Shown: positions 1-13,028 of the stretch, piece after piece
Position numbering within the stretch: position 1 is the stretch's first letter
How the letters are laid out: every line of letters begins with the position of its first letter
Assembly (NCBI GenBank): GCA_025677815.1
Contig: JAIXMP010000008.1
Span: 1,240,001-1,304,000, forward strand
DNA from: Phascolomyces articulosus
Taxonomy: Eukaryota; Mucoromycota; Mucoromycetes; Mucorales; Lichtheimiaceae
Reading direction: 5' to 3'
DNA: 64,000 nt
Notes under the pieces: generated by a model
Seen by the model: the letters and a program-made list of their open reading frames with translations, nothing else
What the model was told of the DNA's origin: nothing
The model's database searches: none
Position numbers and translations under genes: made by a program

Positions 1-1805
1 TGGCGTCCGACTGGCGCCAAACGTTCCACAGAGATGTTGTCATTGATTTAGTGTGTTACCGTCGTCACGGTCATAATGAAACAGATCAACCCATGTTTAC
101 ACAACCAAGAATGTATCAAGCCATTGAAAAGCAAAAGCCTGTTGCTGAGAAATATGCCACTCAACTTAAGGATGAAGGGTCCATGTCGGAATCGGATATT
201 GATGAAACAAAGAAACGTGTATGGAAAATTTTGGAGGAAAGTTATGCAAAGAGCAAAGATTACACACCCACATCTCGTGAATGGTTATCAAGTTCATGGC
301 CAGGTTTCAAATCTCCCAAGGAATTGGCTGAGGAGATCTTACCCCATTATCCAACGGGTGTTTCCTCGGAAACACTGCAACAAGTGGGCAATGCTTTGAC
401 TACATTGCCTGAAAATTTCAACGTTCATCGTAATCTCAAACGTATTCTTCAAAACCGCCAAAAGGCACTTCAATCCGGTAAAGATATTGACTGGGCTACT
501 GGTGAAGCATTGGCATGGGGATCCTTACTGTTGGAAAACAAACATGTACGTTGTTCAGGTCAAGATGTCGAACGTGGTACCTTCTCACAGCGTCATGCCG
601 TCCTACATGATCAAAAGAACGAGCGGCCTTACACTTTATTGAACAACATCTCACCCGAACAAGGATTCTTGACCATTTGTAATTCATCTTTATCTGAATA
701 CGGTGTTCTTGGATTTGAATTAGGTTATTCCATGGTGGATCCAAATGCACTGGTGATTTGGGAAGCCCAATTTGGTGATTTTGCAAATAATGCTCAATGT
801 ATCATTGACCAATTTATTGCAGCAGGTGAACAAAAATGGCTGCAACGTACAGGTTTGGTGTTACAATTACCTCATGGTTATGATGGTCAAGGTCCTGAGC
901 ATTCTTCATCAAGAATTGAACGGTATCTTCAGTTGTGTGATGATAATCCACTTATCTACCCATCACCTGAAAAATTACAACGACAACACCAAGATTGTAA
1001 TATGCAAGTAGTGTACGCAACAACGCCAGCACAGTACTTCCATGTTGCACGACGTCAAATTCATCGTGAATTCAGAAAGCCGGTAATTTAATTTGTTTTG
1101 GGACATTTTATATGCATTTAATTGTAACATTAATAGTGCCTTTTTTATAATTCGCTTAGCTTATTATGGCCTTCTCCAAATCCTTACTCCGTCATCCTAT
1201 GGCGCGATCCACACTTGAAGATATGACAGGCGATAAACACTTCCAGCTGTATATCCCAGAAGCACATCCAGATCATTTGGAATCGCCCGATAAAATCAAG
1301 AGACATATCTTATGTACCGGTCAAGTGTACTATGCACTCTTACGCGCAAGAGAACAGAATAAGATGACTGACATTGCTATTTCTCGAGTTGAACAGCTCA
1401 ATCCGTTCCCTTATGAACAAGTCAAGGATCACATTGACAAGTACCCCAACGCTGATATTATTTGGTGTCAGGAAGAACCTATGAATATGGGCATGTGGCA
1501 ACATGTTGGACCAAGAATTAACACTTCATTATCCCAAACAGAAAGCTTTAAGGGTAAAAAAAAAACATAATTTTCTAAATAACCGTATAACATCTCTGAT
1601 TTCAGCAAGAATAACAATAACTCATCCTACTTTTATTTCTACAACAGATAAACAAGTTCAATACACAGGTCGTGAACCGTCTGCCTCGGTTGCAACTGGA
1701 AACAAGAAGCGCCACTTCCAGGAAGAATATGATTTCTTGAGTTGGGCATTGATAGGTCAACCAACTGAACCTAAAGAAGTAACTTCTGGTACACCTGTAT
1801 GGTAG
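1..1805 (+). CDS. KGD1: 2-oxoglutarate dehydrogenase E1 component, C-terminal part (5' truncated by window)
   Basis: Thiamine-diphosphate E1 subunit of the mitochondrial 2-oxoglutarate dehydrogenase complex (TCA cycle, 2-oxoglutarate to succinyl-CoA). Three exons are visible: 1-1082 (reading from base 3), 1160-1553 and 1648-1805, giving 543 residues of the C-terminal half. Diagnostic stretches are [19 protein letters not shown], the transketolase-like central part with [11 protein letters not shown] and [22 protein letters not shown] right after the first intron, and [10 protein letters not shown] near the end. Introns 1083-1159 and 1554-1647 are GT-AG and both are needed to stay in frame. 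The N-terminal half and the targeting peptide lie outside the window. The family assignment is secure; only the symbol is transferred from yeast. Confidence 0.96.
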
Positions 1806-2161
1806 AACACATCTTTATCATCAAAATTTGCAGCCTTGCAAAATCAAATATATATATTTTTCACAATTACAAAAAAAAGCCATAAAACTATTTATTTTCT
1901 CGCTCTGAAATTACATTTTTATTTTAAAGAGTGTGATGATATCTTAATTGTTACTTATGAATGGTTCTAAATGGTCAACAGGTGTACGGAAAGACAAGCA
2001 TAATATTTATATTATTTATAACCAATTACAACAGTTGCTCTAAGATTTGTAATAAAATTGACATGTATGTATAATAGTAGCATCAGCCTTCTTTTTTTGG
2101 ATCCATAAACTTTATTGCCTCTAGTGTAACCTTACTTTTATACACTAAAACGGAAAATATT

Positions 2162-2169
2162 TATAAAAG
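2162..2169 (+). promoter_or_regulatory. Putative TATA box of MFS gene copy 1
   Basis: TATAAAAG lies about 75 bp upstream of the ATG at 2242 in otherwise AT-rich DNA. The spacing suits a core promoter, but AT-rich context makes chance matches common. Confidence 0.4.
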
Positions 2170-2241
2170 AAATTTACCTTTACTCCTCCATTTATTCTTT
2201 TCTTTCTACTTTTAATACAAATGCTTATTTATCGGTGAAAC

Positions 2242-4318
2242 ATGACCCCTTCATTTCGATCAAAGAATGATGATAAGGAACTTTCTACTATTACTTCTAC
2301 ATATTGCTGCAATGCCAAAGAAATGGATATCGAAAAGGCCCCAAATTCCAGTTTCTCCAGCACTTCTAATGAACAACCATCAAATTGTGATTCACAAAAC
2401 ACGATAGATAAAAAACATTCAGGTAAAAAAAGCAGTTCCTAAAGTTACCTTTTATTACAAGATACCAAGAATATGCTTTGGTAATACCCATTTACCTATT
2501 TTATTGATTATAAAAGGGGCCAAGAAAGGTATAACAGAACGATCTTCTCCTTCAAAAGATGAATTTGAAGACATTGTCCCTGATGGAAAATACGGATGGT
2601 AAGATCTATTTATCTTTATAGAAGAAAAAGAATTCTCACGTAAGTTACTTTTGTACCACTAAAATAACCAGGGCAGTTGTCCTGGCTGGATTTTTTGGGT
2701 ATATTACTATATTTGGGATGAGTAACGTTTATGGCGTTTTCTCACAAGCTTATGCGACAACAACATTAAAAAACAAAGCAAGTACCTTGGAACTTATGAC
2801 TGTCGGTTCAGTTATATTCGTCAGTGTAAACGTCCTTTCTCCAATTAGTATTTTGTTGGCTCGATTCGGGACGCGTTTTAATTATGGTTTGGGAAGTATT
2901 TTGACGTGCCTTGGTGTGATTTTAGCCGGTTTCAGTACTGAAATATGGCATTTATATCTTACCCAAGGGTTACTTTTTGGATTTGGTGCATCATTTCTTT
3001 ATATGGTAACTTTATATGCGCAATTTTCGTTATTATTGTAAGCAACACCAAATCTCATTTAACAATTATATAATGCTTATTTATAAACAAGTCCATATCA
3101 TCCGTAATTCCTCAATGGTTAGTGTAATATTATGTCAACTTAAATAAAAAGGCTCAAGTGTCTTGATTCTATCTGGTAATATAATAACTTGTTAATTGCA
3201 CATCAACCTCAAGGTTTACAACTCGACGTGGGGTAGCAATGGGGATTTCTTCAGCTGGATCTGGATTAGGCGCATTATTTCTAAGCCCAATGGTTCGTGT
3301 CTTAATAATAGTGGTTTTTTTTATTGCATCATTATTAAACTCTTGTGTTCTAATAATGATACTTTTTCGCCTTTTATTGTTATCATTTCAAACAGGCAAA
3401 TTCTCTTATTATGAAATATGGTTTACCGTGGGCATATCGTATCCTTGGATTCTTCTTTCTAGGTCTTTGTACTATAGGAACAATTCTGATAAAAGACCGT
3501 CTTCCTAGCTCTCATCGTAAAAATCTACCTATAAAATCACCTATTCAACTATCAATGTTCAAAGAAATTGATTTCAACCTGTGGCTCCTTGGTTCGGTTA
3601 TTGGAGTAATGGGATATTTGCCACCTTTATTTTATTTACCAAGTAATTCAACTTATAATAAAATAGCAATATTTCATAATACATCGCTATTATAACTTAC
3701 ACAACATTGTTGTTTTTAAAATAGAATATGCGGCTGATATTGGTATAGGCCCAACAGACGCTTCAAGTTTGTTATCTGTCTTGAGCGCATCAAACGCTGT
3801 CTTTCGGGTTGCATTAGGATTTATTGCGGATACGATTGGTCGGTTGAATATGTTTATCATTGCATCTGCATTATCTGGTATATTTTCGTTTGTTATTTGG
3901 CCATTTGCTAATTCATACGGTGTATTATTGGCTTATTGTATATTATGGGGTGGGACGAGCGGTATGTACTATGCATTGGTACGTTGATTGTTATAGTTTA
4001 GTATATAAAATCCATCATTATTAAAATATTTACTAGTGACTTACGTTATTGTTTTTTTTTAAAAAAAAAATAAAGGCCGCACCCATTACAGCAAGTGTTG
4101 TTGGTATGGAAAAGTTATCTGCAGGATTATCAATTGCATTTCTGATGAGTGCTATTGCTGCCATGGGTACACCTATTTCTGCAGCAATTCAACAAGTAAC
4201 ACCAAATAATGGATACCTCGGAATTCAAATATTTGATGGATCTGTATATGTATTAGGTGCCATTATTTGCTTATACCTTAAATATCGGTTGACAGGCTCA
4301 ATATTGTCAAAATATTGA
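2242..4318 (+). CDS. Monocarboxylate-transporter-like MFS permease, tandem copy 1
   Basis: Predicted 481-aa, 12-TM major facilitator of the MCT/MCH type, probably a plasma-membrane carrier of monocarboxylates or related compounds; the substrate is not readable from sequence. Exons: 2242-2422, 2517-2598, 2672-3005, 3092-3117, 3214-3292, 3396-3642, 3725-3978, 4076-4318, all GT-AG and in phase. After a hydrophilic Ser/Asn-rich N-terminus of about 75 residues comes the family signature PDGKYGW, then FGTRFNYGLGS (loop 2-3), the amphipathic IKDRLP segment and IADTIGRLNMF (loop 8-9), ending GSILSKY. A 26-nt microexon (3092-3117) is shared with the two downstream paralogues. First of three tandem same-strand copies. 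Confidence 0.92.
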
Positions 4319-6510
4319 ATATGTTTATCTTACCTGGACCAACAACAAAATGTACACAATTATTAAAAATTTAAGTAGATGAACGCCAATAAAAACGTAT
4401 ATATACTACAACTATAAATGAATAAGTATCTTCCTTCTTTTTACTACAATATTAGTATCAATAATCAACATGTGGTGGCTTTGGATACCTGGTAAAGCAA
4501 CTAAATTCTCATCCACGTAGAACTTCGAAGGTATCAGCACCTATAACAATAATGATACCCTGCGCTTCTTAACTCACCAAGCACTCAGATTTCCTCTGTC
4601 ATTCAGCTCATTTGATATTAGATCTTATATTTTGGTGAATAAAAATAACAAAAAGGGAGAAACTTGATCGAAGGTATTGGTTTTTTCTCAAGAAGTCAGG
4701 CACACTAGACAAAAGAAAAAGAAAAAAGAAAAAAAAGGACTTTCATCTTATATTGCCACCCCCCATGTCATAAATGTTTCGTGTGATACGAATGACATGT
4801 TTTTGGACAACCTTTTATTCCACTTCATGGGATGGATATGAAATACAAGAAATGTTATCTCGTAGATCGCCGGATATTTCTCTGAGTAGTACTGAGGTGA
4901 ACTTTTTGAAGAATCACATAGTGCTGATGTTCCTTTATATAATGTGGCAAGCAAGTTGCAAACAAATAGTGATCTACACATCATGTTCACTCTATTCTCA
5001 AATGATAATTTCATATTCTACATTAATAAATTATATAATGGACGCATATCATATTTTGCAGTTCGTGATGTTTCCCTGGGATTAATGATAACATTTCTTC
5101 TTAACTTGCTTATATGGAAACTCCTATTTGTGCAGCAATCAAACAAGTAACTCCAAATAATATAACGAATAGATTGGAATTCAATGTTTACTGGATCAGT
5201 TTATATAGTATTAGGAGCATTGATTAGTCGATATTTAAAATATCGAGTAAAATGTACTTTATTATTTGCAAGATGTTGATATATGAAAAGGTTTGGGTGA
5301 CAAAGTAATGGCGGGATTCAGTGTTGTCGGATTATTGTGTAACATATAATACATTCAAATTTAGGCATCATCCTTGCAGTGGTCATTCCTTCGTGTATGA
5401 TTTCAGCTATTTTAAAACCAACATAATAAAATCATAATATTATAGTTCTTGCGTAAAATATTTTATTAAAAATAAATGATTATGTATGACATCTGAGTAA
5501 GTACAACATAGGCTAGTTTTATTACTTTGGTTATTTTCTTTTTTTTAAAGAAAACGAAAAAATGTATATATGTGGTATGCTCCATATTATAATCCTACAC
5601 TTAACTAACTTTAATCTACGCTCCGTTCTTTAATTAATAATGAACACAAGTTGTCAATGTTTTTGGCTACATCATAATATCAAATAACAAATTGGTACCG
5701 CACGTCATAATAAAGGAACTACAACATGCTGATCTGGGTACTTAGTCAGCACTTAGTCATCCGTAATCAGTATTATTATTAATGGTTTTTTTTTATATCT
5801 TGAAATTAAGTTATTTGCTTTGGTAATACCAAACGTAGTATAGTAAGTTGATGGTACTCATTTAGTTAGAAAAGGTAATGGTTAGTGAGCATATACAGAA
5901 AAAGATACGATTACTAATTACGCTTAAAAAAAATCACAAGAGGAGGATAATCGATGACGCGATTTATGTATTTTTATTTATATTGAAGTATAATACGTAA
6001 TAATTAACCTGACACATATATAAATCTACTGCTGTTACAGATATAATATGATATACTAATAGTACACTAATTGAATGGGCAATCTTTGCTTAGGTACACA
6101 GAAAAGAATTTTGTGCTTTTGACATAATGTATATCTTTTATGGATCATTGTATTAATAATAATATCAGTATAATAGTAATCACTTGATATGTGATGATCC
6201 CATCACCAATTACTAAAGAATACCCGTTCATTTAGGTACTTTGCCACTTTTATTTGAACTGCCTTCATTACTATGATACCCATGAGAGAGATTTAAGCGT
6301 TCCCTTATTGGGCAGAAGATAATAAGCTAACTGTTTTAGAAATAGGAGTGACTGTAGTAATGGAATATGTGAGACAAAACCTGAACAATTCAAATTCTTT
6401 TACGCAGCATTATCTTTTTTCTTTCTCCTGTTCTGCCTTTCTACACTTTTGATTTTATAGTTTTTTTTTTTTTTTCGTAAATATAACATTTATATAATCT
6501 TACTATATCA
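4319..6510. other. Intergenic region between MFS copies 1 and 2
   Basis: About 2.2 kb of AT-rich DNA with no intact gene. Its only recognisable content is the decayed MFS 3' fragment near 5.07-5.28 kb and a poly-T run at 6462-6476 just before copy 2. Short open frames at 4748-5150 do not look coding apart from the MFS fragment. Confidence 0.6.
5070..5279 (+). pseudogene. Decayed 3' end of a further MFS transporter copy
   Basis: Nucleotides 5113-5279 align by eye with the last exon of MFS copy 1: ACTCCTATTTGTGCAGCAAT and AAACAAGTAACTCCAAATAA mirror the copy-1 segment encoding TPISAAIQQVTPNN, followed by GTTTATATAGTATTAGGAGC (copy 1 encodes VYVLGA here) and TATTTAAAATATCGAGTAAA (YLKYRL). Indels break the frame and a TAG interrupts it. 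Similarity fades upstream of about 5070, so this is a remnant of a degraded paralogue between copies 1 and 2. It indicates that the array once held at least four members. Confidence 0.8.
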
Positions 6511-8899
6511 ATGAGGTCGTCTTTCAAGCACTCTACTAAAAATGAAGACAATGATATATCTATTGTCAATACACAAGGCAAAAACAATGGTCACGATTTA
6601 GATATAGAAAAATGCACAATTAATAGTTCTGCGAGTGCTGTTGATTATACCCAATACGAAGAATCAAACAGTATTGATCCAAAGACGGATTTACGAGGAA
6701 GCAATATTTCTTCTGGTACTATAAAAAGAATTACTTCTACCATTTTTATTAATTCCCACGATTCAAACCACAATTACATTATTTATGATCTTGGATCAAT
6801 TTTCTCTTGATATTTATTTTGTTCATTTTACTGCTGATTTATTTACAAAATATACAGAAACAAATAAGGAAAAATCAAGCATTACAATTGATAACAATAG
6901 TAATAGTCCATCAGAAAAAGATTATGCTCCAATTGACGGTGGGTATGGATGGTGTGTATTCTTGATGTTTCAGCAGTAGTAAGAAAAAAGAAACCGTGTT
7001 CCACTAAAAGGTCACATGGCATAAAACCAATACTTTGATTACTCATCATCTTTATCTAATCCATATCTTTTTTTACACTTTTTAATCTAAGGTTTATTGC
7101 TTGTGGCGGCTTTATCGCAAATTTTGTAATGTATGGTGTGCTTTCGATATTCGGAGTCATTGCACAAGCATATTATACATCCATACTGGAAGGAAAATCT
7201 ACCACATTACAATTTATGGGAATTGGTTGTCTCATTGCTGTTACGATAAACTTACTTTCACCAGTCACCATTGTATTGGTACGATTTGGCACAAGGTTTA
7301 ATTATGCATTAGGAAGTATCTTGACATGTCTAGGTATCGTTTTAGCTGGATTCACTACCGAAGTGTGGCATCTGTATTTGACACAAGGTTTACTGTTTGG
7401 TTTTGGAGCCTCATTTCTTTACATGGTAATATTACAAAAATGGCCTGCTGTCCCAGATATTTTTTATACATGTAATCTATTTTTGGGTTAGCTATTAATT
7501 CTTTTTATTATTACAGTCAGTAGCAGCTGTCATTCCTCAATGGTATGTATATATATAACAAAATAAAATATAGTAAATACAGTTAGAAATCACATTCTAA
7601 ATTATATTCTATCAAATTTACTAACGCATTAATTTATCTGTCACAATAAAAGGTTTAACAAAAGAAGAGCGACCGCAATGGGATTGTGCTCTGCTGGAAC
7701 AGGTAAGCTTTCACTCTAGACATTGCATCGCGGATTGTATAGCAAAAAAAAAAAAATAACTTCGTACGTTCACATTTATACCCTCTATACTTCACTTTTC
7801 CACCATAACATTTAAAAAGGATGTGGAGGACTTGCATTAAGCCCTTTTGTAAAGTATTATTGAAACATAATAAAATAGTAATATCTCTCTTTTATTTATA
7901 TACTTATATAAATAATTAGTATCTGATGATCCTTTTAAATGGTTTATACATGCTTTATTAGATGAATTTTTTAATCATTCGCTATGGCTTACCTTGGGCA
8001 TATCGCATTCTCGGATTTTTTTCATTGGGCGTATGTACTGTGGGAACAATTTTAATCAAAGATCGTCTACCAAGTTCTCATCGTAAAAATCTTCCTATCA
8101 AGTCACCAATTGAATTTTCCATGTTCAAAGAAGTCAATTTCAACATTTGGCTTATAGGAGCAGTAACTGCATTAATGGGGTATATTGTTCCTGTGTTTTA
8201 CATACCAAGTAACTATTTTTTTTTTGGAAACAATGATAGAATATATACAAAAAGCAAGCGTAATCGTTCATAATATATGCAAATTTAAATTTTTAATACA
8301 ATTCATTTAATGCATTATATAGAGTACACTGCCAGTATTGGTTTGACTCAGACGGATGGTTCAAATTTTCTTGCTATCATGTGTGCCATGAATGCAATAG
8401 GTCGTATATTACTAGGAATCATTGCAGACAAAACAGGTCGACTCAATATGCTTGTGATTTGTTCGCTAATATCGGGAACCTTTACATTTGTGATATGGCC
8501 CTTCGCCACGACATATAATATATTGCTAGTATACTGCATTCTCTGGGCTCCTGGTAGCGGAATGTACTATGGATTGGTAAATATCTTCTAATAAATTACA
8601 TTGTAGAACATGATGGTTTACTAATGACACTAATCTGAAATTGTATTATTTCATTCATTTAGGCAGTACCTATAACTGCTACAGTCGTTGGTAGTATGGA
8701 AAAAATTGGTTCTGGGTTATCCATTCTTTTTATTGTTAGCTCAGTTGCTGCTATGAGTTTACCCATTGCTGCCGCTATTGAAGTAAAAAGTGGATTCCTT
8801 GGTGTTCAGATGTTTGTTGGTTCTGTTTATGTAGCTGGTGCAATTATTTGTCTCTACCTGAAGTATCGTTTGACTGGATCATTATTGGCAAAATATTAA
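6511..8899 (+). CDS. Monocarboxylate-transporter-like MFS permease, tandem copy 2
   Basis: Predicted 491-aa paralogue of copies 1 and 3. Exons: 6511-6715, 6858-6951, 7092-7425, 7517-7542, 7653-7702, 7821-7849, 7962-8208, 8323-8576, 8663-8899; total length is divisible by three. Signature PIDGGYGW precedes TM1; FGTRFNYALGS, IKDRLPSSHRKN, IADKTGRLNM and the C-terminal RLTGSLLAKY follow the same order as in the paralogues. It differs by having one extra intron (7703-7820) after GLCSAGTG, where the other two copies are uninterrupted, and a shorter last exon lacking the QQVTPNN-type segment. The start is the first ATG in a long 5' exon whose phase-1 end matches copies 1 and 3. Confidence 0.9.
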
Positions 8900-9939
8900 T
8901 CCGCTTTTTTTTTTATAATAGTGTTATATATAAACACTTATCCCTATGTGGTGTATTTTTTTTTTTGATGTTTATTGTTATAAATTTAGTATATTAAGAA
9001 AACTTCCCGTTTTTTTCAGTCTAAAAGTTTTGTGTAACCTTAATTTTGAAACCTTTTACTAAAAGAGGCCAGTTAATGCATTTCGATTCATAAACAATTG
9101 ACGAAAATCAACATTAAATTTTCTGTATTGAAAAGGTCATTGCTAACTAGATAGGAAGAAATCTTATAATTCCATTTTGAATATAACCATGATATGTAGT
9201 ACGCTATACCAAACTAGAGAGAAATAGGCAAATGGAACAATAAGATAGGCAATATTGTCAGAAAATGGGAAAACTATTAACAATTGTAAACTTCTTGTTT
9301 ATTATTATTCATATGTATGTATTTCGATGAATATTATAATAAGATATTACAAGGTAAAAATATGAAAATTCACAAAGTCAGAAGTATGTACAATTCACAT
9401 TGACATTTTGTGTGTTTTCATGCAAAGGTTCTATCTCTCTTTTTTTTCATATAGACAACTAAGTTGCTAATGACGACAATGATAATCATCATTAACATGC
9501 ATCAATAATATCAAATTTGTTTCTTTTCTTAATGATAATAATCAAAAGATAATTTGATAAGCTTAATCTGCTATGACCACTTTACCTTTTTTTATAGCGT
9601 AAAAAGGTTATGCCGATGCATCGGATCGAGACTTATATCTCGGAAGGTTCAGAGTTTAATTTTTAGTCTGAGTTTTGTTTTCCATGAATCAAGACAGTTT
9701 GTTTGTTATATAATTCGGTAGAACTTACCCGTACCAATCTTGCACGCTTGTGCTATGACTTTTTTCTAACAGCGATAATGTTGGTACATTCGTTGGTGTA
9801 TCCCAAAATTATTTATCAAAAAAAAAAGATAAGGTCATATATATCCTTGTTGATCCATTTTTTTTGCTTCTCTCTTTTTCCCACTCTTTTTTTATTATTA
9901 CCGCAGAAAAAAAAGTACACACACAACTAATATACCACC
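8900..9939. other. Intergenic region between MFS copies 2 and 3
   Basis: About 1.0 kb AT-rich spacer with homopolymer T runs. I see no gene, RNA or repeat here. It presumably holds the promoter of copy 3. Confidence 0.5.
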
Positions 9940-12194
9940 ATGTCATTAAAATCAACAAACGAACATGACAATGAATTGACAATGACTTTAGATAATAAAC
10001 GGATAGTTGACCTTGAAAAGGCATCATCCAACATATTAAGAGATGATGAAAAACGAAAAGAATCGTATATTGGTCAGAACCATCATAATAATAACGACAT
10101 ACGAGATCCTAATGCATTAGAAAAACTTCATTCTGGTGAGTATGTTTTGTACAGTTAAAACAGTCGCATTATAGATTTTGAATGACATTTTCAAGCAAGT
10201 CAATGGTGCTTTTGAATTTCTTATAGTAATCATATATTAATTTATATTTGTGTATTATGCAATTGATCTTTTTTGTTTAGTACTGGATGAAGCGAGTATA
10301 ATTGAACCATTGCCAAAACATATACAGGATGACATTCCCGACGGTGGCTATGACGCATGGTATTTATAGATTTTACACTTCATTTATCAAATAGCAAGCA
10401 TTGAGTAGCAGGACCATGATAATACACTCTTTCCATTCCACCTGCTACTTCCATATAACAATTTGTTACTTTATATATAAAAATATTTAGGGCTGTGGCA
10501 ATTGGTGGGTTTTGTGCCAATTTTATGATTTTTGGATTGAGTAATGTTTGGGGTATCTTCTCGCAAGCATTTGCAACATCAATTCTTCAAGGGAAATCAA
10601 GTACATTAGAGCTTATGACAGTTGGCTCAGTTCTTAATGTATGCTTAAATTTATTCACTCCAGTCAGTGTATTGCTTGCTCGTTTTGGTACCCGCTTCAA
10701 TTATGCATTGGGTAGTATATTGATGTGTCTTGGTTTAATGCTAGCCGGTTTCAGTACAGAGATCTGGCACTTATACTTGACGCAAGGCCTATTATTTGGT
10801 TTTGGTTGTTCATTTCTTTATATGGTATGTATGATGACATATTTTTGGTGCTTATATACAAAACGTTATAATGCAATTAATAATTCAAATTCTTTTGTGT
10901 GCATTTTTTTTCCAGTCGGTAGCTTCTGTCATTCCACAATGGTTAGTATATAAATATATATTATACTTATATATATCCAAAAAAAGATACACTGTTATTT
11001 GGTTATTTTTGATTTTACATCGCACATCTAACATTATAATTCTTCTATTAAAGGTTCACTACAAAAAGGGGCGCTGCTATGGGAATCGCTTCATGCGGTT
11101 CAGGATTAGGAGGCTTGGGCTTATCACCGATGGTTAGTAGATATGCAATTCTTACTTTTTATTGCTATACCTTTTATCATTATAAAGAATTACAAGAAAT
11201 ATACTTATTTTTTTAACTTAATTAATAATTACTTTGTATATTCGTAATCTTTAGGTCAACTTTTTGATTACAAAATATGGATTACCTTGGGCTTATCGAA
11301 TTCTTGGATTTTTTTGTCTAGGCATGTGTGCCTTGGGAACAATTCTGATAAAAGATCGTCTTCCAGCTTCGTATCTTAAAAATCAACAGATTAAATCGCC
11401 CATCCAACCTTCAATGTTTAAAATGATTGACTTTGATGTGTGGTTGATTGGTAGTGTCATTGCACTTATGGGATATTTAGGACCAATGTTTTATTTGCCC
11501 AGTAAGTTTTTTTTTAAAAAGTTGATTCATCGTTTAATTATTTAAAGCAGTAAATAGTAATCAAGCAATTATTTTTCCATGACCCTTTATCTTATATAGA
11601 GTATGCAGCCGATGTGGGTATTGATTCAACTGATGCTTCAAATTTACTTGCAATTGTTTGTGCAATGAATGCCGTTGGTCGTGTATTATTTGGTTATTTG
11701 GCGGATAAGATTGGTAGATTGAATATGTTCATCACAGTTTCTTTTTTGGCTGGTGTATTTTCTTTTGTCATTTGGCCATTTGCTACTTCATACAACATTT
11801 TATTGGTCTTCTGTATATTGTGGGGGTTAACGTCGGGGATGTACTATACTTTGGTAAGAAATAATATCACTATATTAAATGCTATCATGTATAAAATTAT
11901 ATATATATCATATTAACCATTTATATGCTTTCTTTTTAACTTAAACAATAGGCAGCACCTATTACGGCTGGCGTTGTTAGTATGGAAAAGTTATCAGCAG
12001 GGTTATCGATAGTTTTTATTTTTAGTGCCATTTCTGCCATGGGAACACCTATTATGGCAGCGATACAACAAGCAACGCCAAATAACGGTTACCTTGGCGT
12101 TCAAATGTTTGATGGGGCTGTTTATGTATTAGGAGCACTTGTTTGTTTATATTTGAAATTTAGATTGACTGGTTCATTATTGTCGAAATATTAA
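9940..12194 (+). CDS. Monocarboxylate-transporter-like MFS permease, tandem copy 3
   Basis: Predicted 485-aa paralogue, closest in layout to copy 1. Exons: 9940-10135, 10281-10359, 10491-10824, 10916-10941, 11054-11132, 11255-11501, 11600-11853, 11952-12194; exon lengths after the N-terminus are identical to copy 1. Motifs: PDGGYDAW before TM1 (Asp-Ala replaces the usual Gly), FGTRFNYALGS, ILIKDRLP, LADKIGRLNMF and LTGSLLSKY at the C-terminus. The hydrophilic N-terminus diverges strongly between copies while the membrane core is conserved, as expected for family duplicates under constraint on transport. Substrate is unknown. Confidence 0.92.
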
Positions 12195-13028
12195 TGATAT
12201 CATGTCCATCAAAACATGCTGTAGATTAATTACCATATTTGTAATATATTATCATCATCACTATGTTGTACTATACCCCCCCAATCATCTTCCTTCTCCT
12301 TTATTTTCATCTCTTCTATGCATACATTATTCTCAACAAATCTTAGATAACACCTTAAAAAAATATTCGTAGATGCAAAAAAAAAATCGGAATACATTTT
12401 TAAATTCATCAATTTAATATATAAAATAATTATCGCTAATAACGCCCATATCATAATCAAACAACAAGAAGCCACCAAAGCAAGAAACTAAAATGGCTAT
12501 TAATGACAAATATTTCATGGTGAACAAAAAAATAATTTAAAGTTAGAAAAAAAATAGAAATGAAAAGATCAAAGGAGAATATTTTATATGGAAACATGAT
12601 ATAATGATTATAGATAAGGTTTTGTTTTTACTTTTTTTTCTGTGTGTGCGGTTGGTGGAGAGTGCTGGGAAGTGGAAGTTGGAGTAAAAAAAGGTCATTG
12701 GAAATTATTTATTATGCATAGAGGAAATAATAAATCACAATGTTTTGTTAAATTTGTTTGCTCCAGGCAAGATATGTAGTAAAATAAATAAATAAATAAA
12801 GGGCTATGGGTATGATGTGGCATTGAGAAAAGTTTTAAAGTAGTAATATAGGAAAGTGATCTCAAGGTGATGGAAATATAGAAGATATACAAATTATTTG
12901 GATTATGTCTTAAGAGATGCTGGTTCAAATGAAAGATAAAGATCAACTTTCAATCAAAATACTAATAATAATAATAATGGTAAGTAAAATAATAGGATAA
13001 ACACTGTTGTAAAAACTATTTCTATTGT
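12195..13028. other. Gene-free stretch after the MFS array
   Basis: About 830 bp of AT-rich DNA without a supportable gene on either strand. Short minus-strand frames at 12230-12946 show no family resemblance and biased, low-complexity composition. Confidence 0.4.

Noticed and set aside
3239..3508. Overlapping alternative frames within the MFS genes
   Set aside because: They are intron read-through or shadow frames of exons that fit the transporter family.
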